Virus record (IMG/VR): IMGVR_UViG_3300020195_000108
Coordinates: 1-33,168 of that record
Origin: a virus
Reading direction: 5' to 3' (one strand)
Length of the DNA stretch: 33,168 nucleotides
The notes beneath the pieces are model-generated. The model had not been told where the DNA came from, did no database searches, and saw only the letters and a program-made list of their open reading frames with translations. Made by a program: the position numbers and the translations under genes. Positions 23,101 through 32,278 of the stretch are shown here, piece after piece (within the stretch, counting starts at the first letter, position 1; each line of letters starts with the position of its first letter).

Positions 23101-25455
23101 CCGGCGCTGATCTCCAGCTCCTCGCGCGAGATGGAGTCGATGGTCGCAGGAACACAGAAGCTCAAGGACGAGATTACGGGTGCGAACGAGGAGCTGATCT
23201 CCGGGATCGCCACCCTTCGTGCCCAGGGTGCGATCCAGCAACAGGTGAAGCTCATCACCGAAGCGCGCAGCCGCGTCGAGAAGGAGTCGAAGGTCTTCCT
23301 CGCCGATCGAGTGCAAGCCGAACGCGACCTCGCGCGGGCACAGAAAGACCGCCTGGAGGCCGAGGAGAAGATCGCCAAGGCGACCAAGGAACAGAGGGCA
23401 CAGATAACGAACGTCCTGGATGTCTTCCAGGAGATCGATCGCCTGCGAGGACAGCTAGGTGAAGCCAAGTCGAAGCAAGGGCTCGCGAAAAGCCTCTTCG
23501 ACAGTGGCAAGGGCTCCCTCGGAGAGGTCTCTGCCGCCAACGCGCGCGTGGTCGAGCTGGAGGAGCTGCTAGCCCAGACTGCCGAGAAGGGCAAGGGCAT
23601 CGGCGCTTCCAAGGAGACCGAGGATCTCGCGCTCGCACTGAACGACGCGCTGCGTCGTCGCGAAGACGCCATCCGCCGCAACAACGAGGCGCTGGAGAAC
23701 CAGAAGGAGCTGAGCAAGGAAATCTTCGATCTCTACGAGACCAAGATCGCCCTGGTCGGCGCGCTGGAATTCGCGGAGTCCAAGAAGCGCCAGCGCGAGA
23801 CCAAGATCCAGTTCGACGCAGCGAAGCGCTTGCTCGGTGTCTCCGAGTCGCGTTCCCCGATCGACAGCGCACTCGCGCAGGCAGACAACGAAGTCGCGGC
23901 TGAGCGTGAGAAGCTCGTGCTCCTCCAGGAACAGAACCTCGCCCAGCAGAACGCCCTACGCTTCGTGATCGAGCGTACGAAGGACACGCAGCTCCAGGTC
24001 GCGCTGACGACCCAGTTCACCAAGCTGACTGCCGAAGGTGCTGACGCCGAGGCGCTGGCCGCTGCCAACGTCGCACTCGCCTTGGCTGGCAAGAGGGTCA
24101 TCGTCCGCGACCAAACCGACGCCAACCGCCAAGCTGCGCTTGCTACGAAGGCAGAGCTGGGGGACATGCGGGCGCAGATCGACGCCGAAGGCAAGCTCCT
24201 CGAAGCCAAGCAGAAGGGCACGGCCTTCGACCAACAACGGGTCGAGCTGGAGACGCAGATCGCTCTCTCGAAGATCAAGGACAAGGCCATCCAGGACGGC
24301 TTCCGCGAAGAGGAACAGTCGCTCAACATCCAACTGACGGCCACCAGAGACTCCGACGAACAGGCGAAGATCGAGCAACAACTGACCGATCTCCGCAGCA
24401 AGTCGCTCCTCACCCTCATCCTCCAGAACATCCAGATCGAGAAGCTCAAGGAGAACCTGCGCCAGCTCGGCATCCAGGAGCAGAACCGCAACCGCGAGCT
24501 GTCGGTTTCGACGGCTGCGAGCCGCGATCAGTTCGACGTCGAGCAGGGAGTGGACCGCGAAGCCATCCAACTCACGGCTGTCTCGAACGCACTGAAGCAG
24601 GAGCAAACGATCCTCGACTCGATCCTCGCGCTCCACACGGCGAGCACGGAGGAGATCGCGGCTCAGATCGAGAAGATCCGACAGCTCCAGATCGAACTCG
24701 ACAAGACCAAAGAGAAGATAGAATCGCCCATCAGCTCGGGACTCCTGGACGGTATGAGACGATTCGTCCTCGAAGCGCCGACGATGTTCGAAGCTGCTTC
24801 GGACATCATGCTCAACACTCTCAAGGGCATCACTGATGTCCTTGCCGATTCGCTGACTGGCCTCTTTGATCCGAACAACACTAAGACCCTGAAGGAACGT
24901 CTAGGTCAGCTTTTCCTCGACATCGGCAACCAGATCTTCAAGAAAATCTTCGAGCGACTGATTGCAGATCTGATCTCCAAATTCTCCTTCAGCACCTCCA
25001 GCAGCTTCATCGGACCTCCCGAGGTCGCAGCCAACTCGGGCGGCCTCATCGGAGCCAACTCGGGTGGTCAGATCCCGCGATACTTCGCCTCGGGCGGCTT
25101 GAGGGGCTCTCGCAAACGCCACCCGAAGGACACGGTGCCTGCCTTCCTGACCCCTGGTGAGTTCGTGATCCGCGAACCCGTGGTGAGGGGTCTAGGTACG
25201 GAGTTCTTCGAGGGTCTCAACAGCATGTCCCTGGGCAACGCAGGCGTGCGCGACATCGGCAAGATGGGATTCTCCGGCCCCAGGGTCACACCCCAACGCG
25301 CGGCCCCTGCCGCCGCCGCACAGGCGCAGGCAGCGCCCCTGCGCGCGTACCTCGTCCCATCCGAGGATTCGATGGAGCAACTCCTGGCACAGGGGGATGG
25401 CGCTATGCAACGCTACCTCAGTGAGCGAGGATACCGCCCGGCATGGCGCTCCTGA
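20119..25455 (+). CDS. Tail tape measure protein
   Basis: The 1778-residue protein sets tail length and lies between the chaperone and tail-tip genes. Residues about 139-360 are coiled-coil tandem repeats, followed by a tape-measure core near 395-440 (RLFGIMAAFTVARLAFAKL). Hydrophobic segments lie around 740-790 and 826-850, usual for proteins that enter the host membrane. Long charged helices fill about 1000-1600. The end has GGLIGANSGG and KDTVPAFLTPGEFVIREPVV, the recurrent Gly-rich tape-measure tail signature. By the rough lambda rule of about 0.15 nm per residue, the tail would be near 265 nm. ATG 20119 overlaps the chaperone stop. Confidence 0.92.
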   Translation: MTSGGFEYIIEIRDQFAKPIAEFQAAIAEAKKTVAALKKELGGLGDASKEAKAALGGNATEIKAATKAQEDYAAAIGKATAKQRAQMTEDQRVEDSLSKKIERRAHAARVEEQAAEQGISLSKKRVVAAKEEATVEDRVNAIIARRAELEETNAALRGRGFDPKGADTRQRVEEIIAARKDLQDTNTELRSRGVDAKGATTEARVNEILARRNELLAQNNLLEQRGFDPRGNALLSEKATIQKRINDIIARQAQLLAVNAGLKAQGFDPRGNALLSEAGTIQKRVNDIIARQNQLLAVNERLKRQGFDPRGNALLSEEATIQKRINDIIARQTKLRAINAGLKAQGLNPQGNKFLTSQEIGADQAAAKFRSLQIRKFRQEAERANPALAQLRRDLGLTESAANRISFTFRRLFGIMAAFTVARLAFAKLKEAIASSVAFNATIETSALGIASLVAATGQIRTATGRAADATEGWGLAQAEARRQLVLLRKDALTTAATFPELISAFQTAIGPGLSAGLNLDEVRKFASVISKAASALGVEQVQLAEEIRSILQGTITKRNTRIATSLGISNDDIARAKEMGVLFEFLETRFQAFNKASEDGAKTFTVLLSNAKDAISNLLGLSFTGLFNELKTFLTVINRSIVNIEDASINPALVKAFSAIGEVLSLAVSESTKIITTLSAGGAESTFEGIAIILKGAVILASDLIQGILKGARIAAAILSPIIAVARAIADVLGPTVNQILIWGVALTVAFKLVLASTIGLYGYLVKSVVQLGLMQLLSLGLARNISAADASVGKMTAGTFTLSTLWTAISAKIATAFTAVKAFLAVWGLTLLGVAAIVLEIKLLGDELERASGKTASLGALLKATIYGVGEVILFVGRTILDFFETSIRTVISHILSFQLSVGKLLSRLADIAGKIPGGEVAAALLKARIAQVSKAFEDFQTKVDATDGFSGFADRADENFTRVGQRTVDYYSELADGEAEAAARTNFWDNIPALISSSSREMESMVAGTQKLKDEITGANEELISGIATLRAQGAIQQQVKLITEARSRVEKESKVFLADRVQAERDLARAQKDRLEAEEKIAKATKEQRAQITNVLDVFQEIDRLRGQLGEAKSKQGLAKSLFDSGKGSLGEVSAANARVVELEELLAQTAEKGKGIGASKETEDLALALNDALRRREDAIRRNNEALENQKELSKEIFDLYETKIALVGALEFAESKKRQRETKIQFDAAKRLLGVSESRSPIDSALAQADNEVAAEREKLVLLQEQNLAQQNALRFVIERTKDTQLQVALTTQFTKLTAEGADAEALAAANVALALAGKRVIVRDQTDANRQAALATKAELGDMRAQIDAEGKLLEAKQKGTAFDQQRVELETQIALSKIKDKAIQDGFREEEQSLNIQLTATRDSDEQAKIEQQLTDLRSKSLLTLILQNIQIEKLKENLRQLGIQEQNRNRELSVSTAASRDQFDVEQGVDREAIQLTAVSNALKQEQTILDSILALHTASTEEIAAQIEKIRQLQIELDKTKEKIESPISSGLLDGMRRFVLEAPTMFEAASDIMLNTLKGITDVLADSLTGLFDPNNTKTLKERLGQLFLDIGNQIFKKIFERLIADLISKFSFSTSSSFIGPPEVAANSGGLIGANSGGQIPRYFASGGLRGSRKRHPKDTVPAFLTPGEFVIREPVVRGLGTEFFEGLNSMSLGNAGVRDIGKMGFSGPRVTPQRAAPAAAAQAQAAPLRAYLVPSEDSMEQLLAQGDGAMQRYLSERGYRPAWRS
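20533..21210 (+). repeat. Tandem coiled-coil repeats, 99-bp then 120-bp units
   Basis: Six units start at 20533, 20632, 20731, 20851, 20971 and 21091, each with V/I-N-D/E-I-I-A-R. The first two are 33 residues; the next three are 40 residues; the sixth is degenerate at its end. The 40-residue form has an extra seven residues, one heptad, around GNALLSE. DNA identity is highest among the last three full units, suggesting recent duplication. Confidence 0.9.
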
Positions 25456-26507
25456 TCGCAGAAGGCTTCGAGCACATCCACGGCAGCGTCGATGCTGGGC
25501 GTCGCTTCACCGATTCCGTCACAGGCATTCCTACCTCGCTCGCGTTCCAGGCAGGGCGTCTGCCGAACGGACGCTGCCTGCGCGCACAAAACGGCGAGTC
25601 CTTCACGCTCCGCTCCGGTGCGCTGTCTCCAGGCTCAACGACGGCGATCCTGGGCGTGGCCGTTCGGGCGAACGGCAACAACGCCGTGTCTGCCATCGTG
25701 CGGCTCGTCAACGCCGCCAACGCTGAACAACTCTCGCTCTCGTTCACAGACATCGGCGGCCTGCTCAAGGTGGAGCTGAAGCGCGGCGCTGCTGTGCTCG
25801 CCACCTCGCCTACGTTCCCCCTCGACCAGTTCATCTATGTTGAGCTGTTCGCTACTGTCGATGCGACGCTAGGTGTGTGGGAACTTCGCATCAACGAGAT
25901 GACGATCGCTTCCGGTACTGGCAACACTGCCAATGCCGGTGGTGCAGGCTTCTCGAAACTCCTACTCAACCTCGTAGCGAATGTCGGGGTAACGAACTAC
26001 TTCGACATCGATGACCTCTACCTCCTTAGCTCGACAGGAGAAGCACCGCTCAATCAATTGCTCGGTGCGATCGGCATCGAATCGGTCGTTCCATTCCGCT
26101 TGATTACCGAAGGAACCTTTCCCTGGACACCTAACACCGGAACCAATGAGCAAGCAGTGGATGATGGCGACGCTGGTCCGGTAGACGACGACGCTACCTA
26201 CGTCGCCTACACGCTCCAGGATAAGATGGACCTGTATCAGATGAACAAAATACGATCAGTCAGGTCCTCGATGCTGAACCTGAGACTGTCCGAAGACCTG
26301 ACGAATACCGACCCAGTAGATCAAGAGCCGTTCCACACAGTCTCCTTCAAGGACAAGAAGATCAACCTGGAAGCCCTCCTCATCGCGGCGGCGTCCCCGT
26401 ATGCCCGCTACAAAACCGATGCTCCGCCAGTGACATCCGAAGTCTTTGCTGAGACACTGTACGGGTATGCCAACACCATAGCAGCGCAAGCCATCCCGCA
26501 GCCGTGA
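25443..26507 (+). CDS. Tail-tip protein with LamG-like beta-sandwich
   Basis: ATG 25443 overlaps the tape measure end by 13 bases. The 354-residue protein has a first 190 residues made of alternating strands (FTLRSGALS, TTAILGVAVRANG, FIYVELFATVDATLGVWELRI, FDIDDLYLL), as in concanavalin-like or LamG-like sandwiches found in phage minor tail proteins. The C-terminal part (DKMDLYQMNKIRSVRSS and after) is helix-rich and probably attaches to the tail. It may bind host surface glycan or be part of the distal tail. The first gene after the tape measure usually encodes the distal tail ring; clear Dit motifs are not seen. Confidence 0.6.
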   Translation: MALLIAEGFEHIHGSVDAGRRFTDSVTGIPTSLAFQAGRLPNGRCLRAQNGESFTLRSGALSPGSTTAILGVAVRANGNNAVSAIVRLVNAANAEQLSLSFTDIGGLLKVELKRGAAVLATSPTFPLDQFIYVELFATVDATLGVWELRINEMTIASGTGNTANAGGAGFSKLLLNLVANVGVTNYFDIDDLYLLSSTGEAPLNQLLGAIGIESVVPFRLITEGTFPWTPNTGTNEQAVDDGDAGPVDDDATYVAYTLQDKMDLYQMNKIRSVRSSMLNLRLSEDLTNTDPVDQEPFHTVSFKDKKINLEALLIAAASPYARYKTDAPPVTSEVFAETLYGYANTIAAQAIPQP

Positions 26508-27787
26508 CCATCCGTCTCACCAAGTTCGGAGTCGAAGTTCTCGGGTACGCCTACCCGCCGGTCGTCGTCGATCCGTTCGCCAACACCATCTTCCCATTGA
26601 TCTCGGAGGGCGACTGGCGCGGAGAGTTCTCGATCGAAACCATCTGGCAGACAGCGATCTCGAAGTCCCAGAGCACGGGAGCCGAGGAACGCGAAGGAAG
26701 GGTCTCTCGCCCGACAAGGATCCTCCGCACCCTCTGCACCGGCATGAGCCGTAGTGAGACGACGCGGATGCTCGCCAACGCCTTCTCGCAGGCGGGCACG
26801 CGCTACCCGGCTGCAATCTACCCGGACTTCACGTTCACCACGAACTCGTCCACCACCTCACTGCTCTGCGACACCTCATACAAGCGATTTTTTCCTGGGC
26901 AACGGGTTGCTGTCCTCCCAGAGAACTACTCGCTGTCAGCCACACACCTGCAAGCTCAGCTCGGGATCATCGACTATGTTACCCCAGACGAGATCAAGCT
27001 TCTTTTTCCGCTGGACGTTGCATGTGCTGCTGGCGATATCGTATTTCCCCTGGCTGACTGTCAGATCAAACTATCGCAAGAACTCAACGCTCGTACCGAC
27101 GCCATTGCCGAATGGCTCCAGGAATGCGTCGAACTCTCGGGAACGGCTACTCTCCCAGGACTCTCCGAGGAAGACGTTCACTATCTCGGGATGTCCTACT
27201 ATCAGGGATACCCCATCTTTGACCTTGAGCCAAACTGGCGAGATTCCGTCAGGGTTGGGGTTGCACGCGAAGGTGCGTCCGTCCAGTCCGGGAACACGAA
27301 CATCGTCTCAGCAGACGGAGACCCGTTCCTGACCTTCGGAGGCTCGTTCGAGGAGTACGATCGCGCTGCCATCTGGCGCGCGGGACGGTTCTTCGATTCC
27401 AGAAATGGCCGCCTGCGTCCGTTCTGGGCGGTCAATCCGCTGGTGCTGTTCGACATCGTCAGCATCCCCACCCTCGCCAGCTTCGCAGTCACCACCGCCA
27501 GCGCCTCGGGGCAGCTCACCGATCTGGTGAAGCACGTCGGCATTCGATACACCAGCGGGGCCTTGCAGGTCATCCAAGTCACCTCCATCGTCAACAACGT
27601 GAACGGAACCACCACCATCAACCTGATCGAGGACATGGCAGTCGGAGTCGAATCAGTGACCTCAGCACATCTCTCACGCTTCGATCAGGACAGCTTCAAA
27701 GAAACCTGGCGAACTGATGAGATATGCCAGTTCGATCTCAACTACCGCAGCCTACTGGATGAGGCAACCTACGCTGTGATCCCATGA
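26504..27787 (+). CDS. Minor tail / distal tail protein
   Basis: GTG 26504 overlaps the previous stop (GTGA) and yields 427 residues. The middle and end are beta-rich; WRDSVRVGVAREG, AAIWRAGRFFDSRNGRLRPF and WAVNP recall an RxGRxxPFW element I know from hub-associated tail proteins of siphophages. It lies between the LamG-like protein and the BR0599-like hub protein, and the stop overlaps the next start. It is probably a structural part of the tail tip or hub. The call depends on that motif and on context; no enzyme motif is seen. Confidence 0.6.
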   Translation: MTIRLTKFGVEVLGYAYPPVVVDPFANTIFPLISEGDWRGEFSIETIWQTAISKSQSTGAEEREGRVSRPTRILRTLCTGMSRSETTRMLANAFSQAGTRYPAAIYPDFTFTTNSSTTSLLCDTSYKRFFPGQRVAVLPENYSLSATHLQAQLGIIDYVTPDEIKLLFPLDVACAAGDIVFPLADCQIKLSQELNARTDAIAEWLQECVELSGTATLPGLSEEDVHYLGMSYYQGYPIFDLEPNWRDSVRVGVAREGASVQSGNTNIVSADGDPFLTFGGSFEEYDRAAIWRAGRFFDSRNGRLRPFWAVNPLVLFDIVSIPTLASFAVTTASASGQLTDLVKHVGIRYTSGALQVIQVTSIVNNVNGTTTINLIEDMAVGVESVTSAHLSRFDQDSFKETWRTDEICQFDLNYRSLLDEATYAVIP

Positions 27788-28626
27788 CGGTAATAACCGA
27801 CACAGAGAAGAGCATCGTCGTTCTCCTGGAGATCACCTGGGGGAACTCCTCGATCATCAGACTCAACGATGTCCAGGAACGTCTCGTGCTGCCCATCGGG
27901 ACGTTTGAAGCCAACCCATCTCTGAAGATCAGCCTGCCTCCCTACACGGGAATCTTCGAACGCAAGACGATCGACATCGAGTTTGCCTTCCTGGACACTG
28001 CCTTCCTCTTCGCTGCCGCGATCACCAACGGTCGCGCCTTCTCTCCAGCATTCGTACGAGCATGGCAGTGGATCCGAACCCCAGGCTCAGATCGGCTCAG
28101 AAAACTCTTCGACGGTCGCGTCACCTCTGCCACCCGCAACCCAGGCGGTCGGCAGGACATCCTGAAGCTCCAAGCGATCACGGCCAAGTCGGAAGCTATG
28201 CGCGCATGTGGGATCATAGCCAGCAACGGGTGCGAATGGACGTTCGGAGATCCGAAGACCTGCACCGTCGACCTCGTCCCCCTGCGTGAGACAGGGACAA
28301 TCACTGCCATCGATCGTAACTTCGTCACGATCACCGGACTCGCTGCTCACGCAGATCGCTACTGGCACAAGGGCTACATCGAGGCTGACGGCGTCAGGAT
28401 CAAGGTCCGCGAGTGGATCAGTGGAACGGCGTTCATCCTGTCGAAGCTAGTTCCGAAAGATTGGGAGGAAACAGTTCTAGGAAACGGATTCAAGACGATC
28501 GTAGTTACTCCTGGATGCGATAAGAGACCTGAAACCTGCAAGAACACCTGGAACAACGAACCGAACAACATGACAATCGGCATCGCTATTCCGGCATACA
28601 ATCCGTTCTTTGAGGACGGCTCGTGA
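27784..28626 (+). CDS. Phage BR0599-like tail hub protein
   Basis: The 280-residue protein has the C-terminal cysteine signature of the BR0599/DUF2163 family: CGIIASNGCEWTF then CTVDL in the middle, GCDKRPETCKN later, and the end NMTIGIAIPAYNP (IPxxNP). The N-terminal half carries beta strands (IDIEFAFLD). Family members are the gp13 homologue in gene transfer agents and form part of the tail hub beside a peptidase. The neighbours here follow the same order: hub protein, NlpC/P60 peptidase, large hub. The paired cysteines could bind a metal or an iron-sulfur cluster. ATG 27784 overlaps the upstream stop by 4 bases. Confidence 0.8.
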   Translation: MTVITDTEKSIVVLLEITWGNSSIIRLNDVQERLVLPIGTFEANPSLKISLPPYTGIFERKTIDIEFAFLDTAFLFAAAITNGRAFSPAFVRAWQWIRTPGSDRLRKLFDGRVTSATRNPGGRQDILKLQAITAKSEAMRACGIIASNGCEWTFGDPKTCTVDLVPLRETGTITAIDRNFVTITGLAAHADRYWHKGYIEADGVRIKVREWISGTAFILSKLVPKDWEETVLGNGFKTIVVTPGCDKRPETCKNTWNNEPNNMTIGIAIPAYNPFFEDGS

Positions 28627-29123
28627 TTGCCGTCCTGAGGAAGGAGTGGCGCACCCTGCCATGCAGTGAGCGAGTTGATGAGATCCTGACATCCTGGTCT
28701 GGAACTCCCTACATGGCGCTCCAGGCGCGCAAGGGCAGGGGCGGGGGGATCGACTGCGTGCGGTTCGTATGCTGCGCCGCTGACGAGCTGTACGGCTTCT
28801 CCCGAGGGCCGGTGGAGAGCCTCCCGCCCGATCAGGCGCTCCACGACCGCAAAGGCGCAATCGAAGCCATGCGAGCGATCTGCCGCCGGTACGAGCCACT
28901 GGACGACGCCACCGAGAGTGCCTACATCGAGCCCGGCGACATCTTCGTGGTGGGACCCATCGGCGGGGGTCCTGGGCACGCTATGATCGTCGGCGGCTAC
29001 CGGGGCCACATCTGGGAGTGCCTCCAGGACGGGGGAGTCCGCAGGTCCGGAATGCCTCTGCTCGGGGAGCACACAGAATTGTTCCGCATCTACAGAGTGA
29101 AAGATAAGCACCTGTGGTCGTAA
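28623..29123 (+). CDS. NlpC/P60-type tail peptidase
   Basis: GTG 28623 overlaps the previous stop and gives 166 residues. The N-terminal WSGTPY and GGIDCVRFV place the catalytic Cys at residue 45, and GPGHAMIVGG supplies His119. This Cys...His layout is the NlpC/P60 cysteine-peptidase fold used in tail-tip enzymes (the GTA gp14 position), which cut peptidoglycan stem peptides during DNA entry. It has no signal peptide, as expected for a virion-carried enzyme. It probably serves entry, not lysis. Translation appears coupled to both neighbours; its stop overlaps the large hub start. Confidence 0.85.
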   Translation: MIAVLRKEWRTLPCSERVDEILTSWSGTPYMALQARKGRGGGIDCVRFVCCAADELYGFSRGPVESLPPDQALHDRKGAIEAMRAICRRYEPLDDATESAYIEPGDIFVVGPIGGGPGHAMIVGGYRGHIWECLQDGGVRRSGMPLLGEHTELFRIYRVKDKHLWS

Positions 29124-32100
29124 GCATCCCTCTATTCATAGCGCAAGCGACGGCTGGACTGATCATCTCAGGGATCGCTTCGTCGCTACTCAAGAAGAAG
29201 CAGAAAAATCCGATAGTAGACGAAAAGCCCAACTCTCCGAGCACTCGCGGCGCATACGCGCCCGTCCTACTCGGAAGACGAAGAATCGGACCGCTCATCG
29301 CCTGGGTAGGAGACCGCACCACTGTCCCAGAGAGTCCGGCTGGCGGCAAGGGATCAACAGGAAACGGATCACTCCAGCTCGTCTACAGAGAGAACGCGCA
29401 CCACATCCTCTGTGTCGGTCCTGGGCACGCGCTGCACCGGATCTGGATCAACGGCAAGACGGTCTACGCCCCCGTGGGCGGCATCACGCCGCTCTCTCAC
29501 CCGAGCGGCTCACAGATCGACCTAGTGGGTGTCGGACAGTTCCGCATCTACTGGGGCGAAGTGAACAGCCCAGTTGACTCGTTCATGGGCGCTGGAACGA
29601 GGATGCAGATACAGTCGCGTTGGAAATTCCTCGTGCGCGTGGTCTGGATCGGCTGCCGTCTCGGAGGCTTCCCTACATGGCCCGCGATCGAGTACGAGAT
29701 CCAGGTCAAGCCCTACAAGCCTGGAGATACCATCTCAGTTGACTACGACTCGTTGCCCGAGCGCCTCAATGGGTCCGAAGGCTGGCTCGACAACGAGTTC
29801 GGCTCTCCTGGAACAGTATTCAACATCCTTGATGGCTTCACCTTCGAAGAATCTATTCCGCGTGGAAACATCAAAATTGCTGGCAACCAGACAAGTGCCT
29901 TCCCCCTCGGAGCAAGAGCTAGGGTACTAGGACAGCCCTACCCAGGGTACTCCAACAAGTATTTGAACGTCACCTCGTCCGCACACAACGCAGCCGAGGT
30001 ACGGTTCATTCCAACGGGCTACAACGTCGGAGATGCTCCTGCTCCAGTCACTAGAATATTCAATTCTGAGTGGGTGCGACAAAATACCACCGTAACCAGC
30101 TCTGGCCCCGCTGCCCCCTCTGGGGGGCTTCCGTCTGACGGGATTCTTCACACAGGTAGCGCCCCACACACTGTTACCTGGAACGGAGCCCACGGGAACG
30201 TGAACGGCACGTTTCTCTTGAATAGGTATCGGAATAAATTCGTCTTCTTCGTGTACTTCTTCGGAGCCTTTGGGTTCAGGGACATCACTGTTGGCATCCT
30301 ACCATTCCTGGGAGCAACAACGCACTCTCACACTGTACGGATCGAGTGGATCGACGGTGTGATACGCCTCACCAACTCCAACGGCCTGAAGTCGTCTTGG
30401 TCCCAAGTAGATGCAAACTGGAGACGCTTCGAGCTAGTGTATGTAGCAGAGCACGGAACCACTCCGTCACTGAACAACTACAACATCTCAGTAGTCATAG
30501 ACACCTCCAATACCGACTTCGGAACTGAGATGTATTTCTCGATCGGGACTTTCCATAAGGACAGTGGTACTCCGGTCGTTGGCGTCACCACAGTCGCTTT
30601 CGCGGAACAGATCCAAGCCATCGACGACGCGATAGGAACTCTCACGAACTTCCTGCCTGGATTCGGTCCTGGAGGGCCGAATGCGGCACACGTTCTGGAT
30701 CAACTCATGTTCGAGACCTTCCCGCACGGTGCGGGATTGGATCGCTCGCTATTCGACATCACATCGCTCGAAGAAGTAGGAGCTGACCTTGAAGCCGAAG
30801 GACTTCGTACTCACGTCTATGGTCCTGACGGAGATGAATTCGAAGGAATCATCGCAACAATCTTCCAGGACGTCGGACTCTTCTGTTCCTGGGATAGGGT
30901 CACAGGTAAGTTCGTCTTCGTTCTTATCAGGGAGCCGGTTGGTACAGTCCCTACGATTCCCGAGCAACTCATCTCTGATCCGAAGCCTGAGAGATTCTCT
31001 CAACGAGAAGACACTACCAACGATAAAGCCATTTTTGGCTTCCCCGATTCTGCCATCGGATACCGAGACAACATAGTCGTTGACTTCGACGATGGGCTGG
31101 CCTCCCTCGATCAGAACCAGAAGGGCGACATCGTTCAGCTTCGGACCGTGATCGATGCCGACATGGCTGTCCAGATCGCGGAGCGCCGATCGGCAGAGAT
31201 CCTGACGCCCCTCGACAAGTCAACGGTCACGGTCCTGCGCGACGCGGGCGACTTCTATCCGGGCCAGCGCGTAAGCGTCCACGACTTCGACTCGATCCAG
31301 CGGATCCTCGAATCCAAGGTAGACCCCAAGACGCGCAAGGTCGTCCACGACATCCTCACAGACAACTACGCGATCACGCCCAGCACCCAGAACCTCGGCG
31401 TGGTACTGATCCCGCCGGAATCACCGGAGCCGCTGGCTGACCCCTCGGTCAAGATCGTCGAGCTGCCCGAGGAACTGCGTCTAGCGAGCAGGCGCGCGAT
31501 CTCGATCCTGCGGATCCGCGCTGCCGAACACATCGGACCGGCTGCTGTGTACCTGTCTGGCGACGACCTGACCTACACGCAAGTTTCGGGCGGAATCAAG
31601 CACGTCACAGGAGGCACCCTATTCGACGCCTTTGCTGCCTCGGCTGCGGACATCGCAGACGGTCCTGTGTTCTACGGCCTCGGCCCGGACGTTGCGGCAC
31701 TGTCCCAATCCCTCACAGACGCCAACCGAGACCTGGGCAGGCAGCTCTTGATCGTCAACGACGAGATCATGTTCATCAAAGAGGTGGCTCCTCTTGGAGA
31801 GAATATGTATCAACTCAAGGGAGTCCGACGAGCTAAGTACGGAACAAGCGCACCGGCGCACGCTATCGGAGACATGGTCTACATCGTCGATCCTAAGCGG
31901 CTCGACGCAATCTACGACCCATCGGTCCAGGCGCTCGACACAATCTACGTCAAGACACAACCAAGGACCTCTTCCAGGGCGATCTCACTATCCCTGGTAA
32001 CTCCTGTTGACCGGATCATCTCAGCCACACCCCCTACCCCGGTCACGGAGTTCTTCGCGGAAACCCCTACCGGGGCGATCAATGGATCCAACGCTGTATT

Positions 32101-32278
32101 CGTTCTCGTGAACGCACCTAACCCTCCAGAGAGCCTCATCATGGTCAAGAACGGAATAGACCAAAGAGAGGGAGTTGGGGACGACTACACAATCTCAGGG
32201 AACACCATCACCTTCGAGGCGGGCAACGTCCCTCAAACAGGTGACTCTCTCGTTGCTAGAAGGTATCTCTCGCTATGA
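29114..32278 (+). CDS. Large tail hub / host-specificity protein (GTA gp15-like)
   Basis: GTG 29114 overlaps the peptidase gene and yields 1054 residues. The N-terminus is a hydrophobic helix (PLFIAQATAGLIISGIASSL) and then NSPSTRGAYAPVLLGRRRI, as in phage hub proteins of the gp15/gpJ type. The middle (about 285-490) is a beta-rich segment with many Asn, Thr, Phe and His and lower GC than its surroundings, likely a carbohydrate-binding insertion. Later strands (EERSAEIL type helices and beta) form the hub. The last 78 residues are a fibre module (AINGSNAVF...DYTISGNTITF) that recurs in the following gene. It probably contacts the receptor. Confidence 0.8.
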   Translation: MVVSIPLFIAQATAGLIISGIASSLLKKKQKNPIVDEKPNSPSTRGAYAPVLLGRRRIGPLIAWVGDRTTVPESPAGGKGSTGNGSLQLVYRENAHHILCVGPGHALHRIWINGKTVYAPVGGITPLSHPSGSQIDLVGVGQFRIYWGEVNSPVDSFMGAGTRMQIQSRWKFLVRVVWIGCRLGGFPTWPAIEYEIQVKPYKPGDTISVDYDSLPERLNGSEGWLDNEFGSPGTVFNILDGFTFEESIPRGNIKIAGNQTSAFPLGARARVLGQPYPGYSNKYLNVTSSAHNAAEVRFIPTGYNVGDAPAPVTRIFNSEWVRQNTTVTSSGPAAPSGGLPSDGILHTGSAPHTVTWNGAHGNVNGTFLLNRYRNKFVFFVYFFGAFGFRDITVGILPFLGATTHSHTVRIEWIDGVIRLTNSNGLKSSWSQVDANWRRFELVYVAEHGTTPSLNNYNISVVIDTSNTDFGTEMYFSIGTFHKDSGTPVVGVTTVAFAEQIQAIDDAIGTLTNFLPGFGPGGPNAAHVLDQLMFETFPHGAGLDRSLFDITSLEEVGADLEAEGLRTHVYGPDGDEFEGIIATIFQDVGLFCSWDRVTGKFVFVLIREPVGTVPTIPEQLISDPKPERFSQREDTTNDKAIFGFPDSAIGYRDNIVVDFDDGLASLDQNQKGDIVQLRTVIDADMAVQIAERRSAEILTPLDKSTVTVLRDAGDFYPGQRVSVHDFDSIQRILESKVDPKTRKVVHDILTDNYAITPSTQNLGVVLIPPESPEPLADPSVKIVELPEELRLASRRAISILRIRAAEHIGPAAVYLSGDDLTYTQVSGGIKHVTGGTLFDAFAASAADIADGPVFYGLGPDVAALSQSLTDANRDLGRQLLIVNDEIMFIKEVAPLGENMYQLKGVRRAKYGTSAPAHAIGDMVYIVDPKRLDAIYDPSVQALDTIYVKTQPRTSSRAISLSLVTPVDRIISATPPTPVTEFFAETPTGAINGSNAVFVLVNAPNPPESLIMVKNGIDQREGVGDDYTISGNTITFEAGNVPQTGDSLVARRYLSL

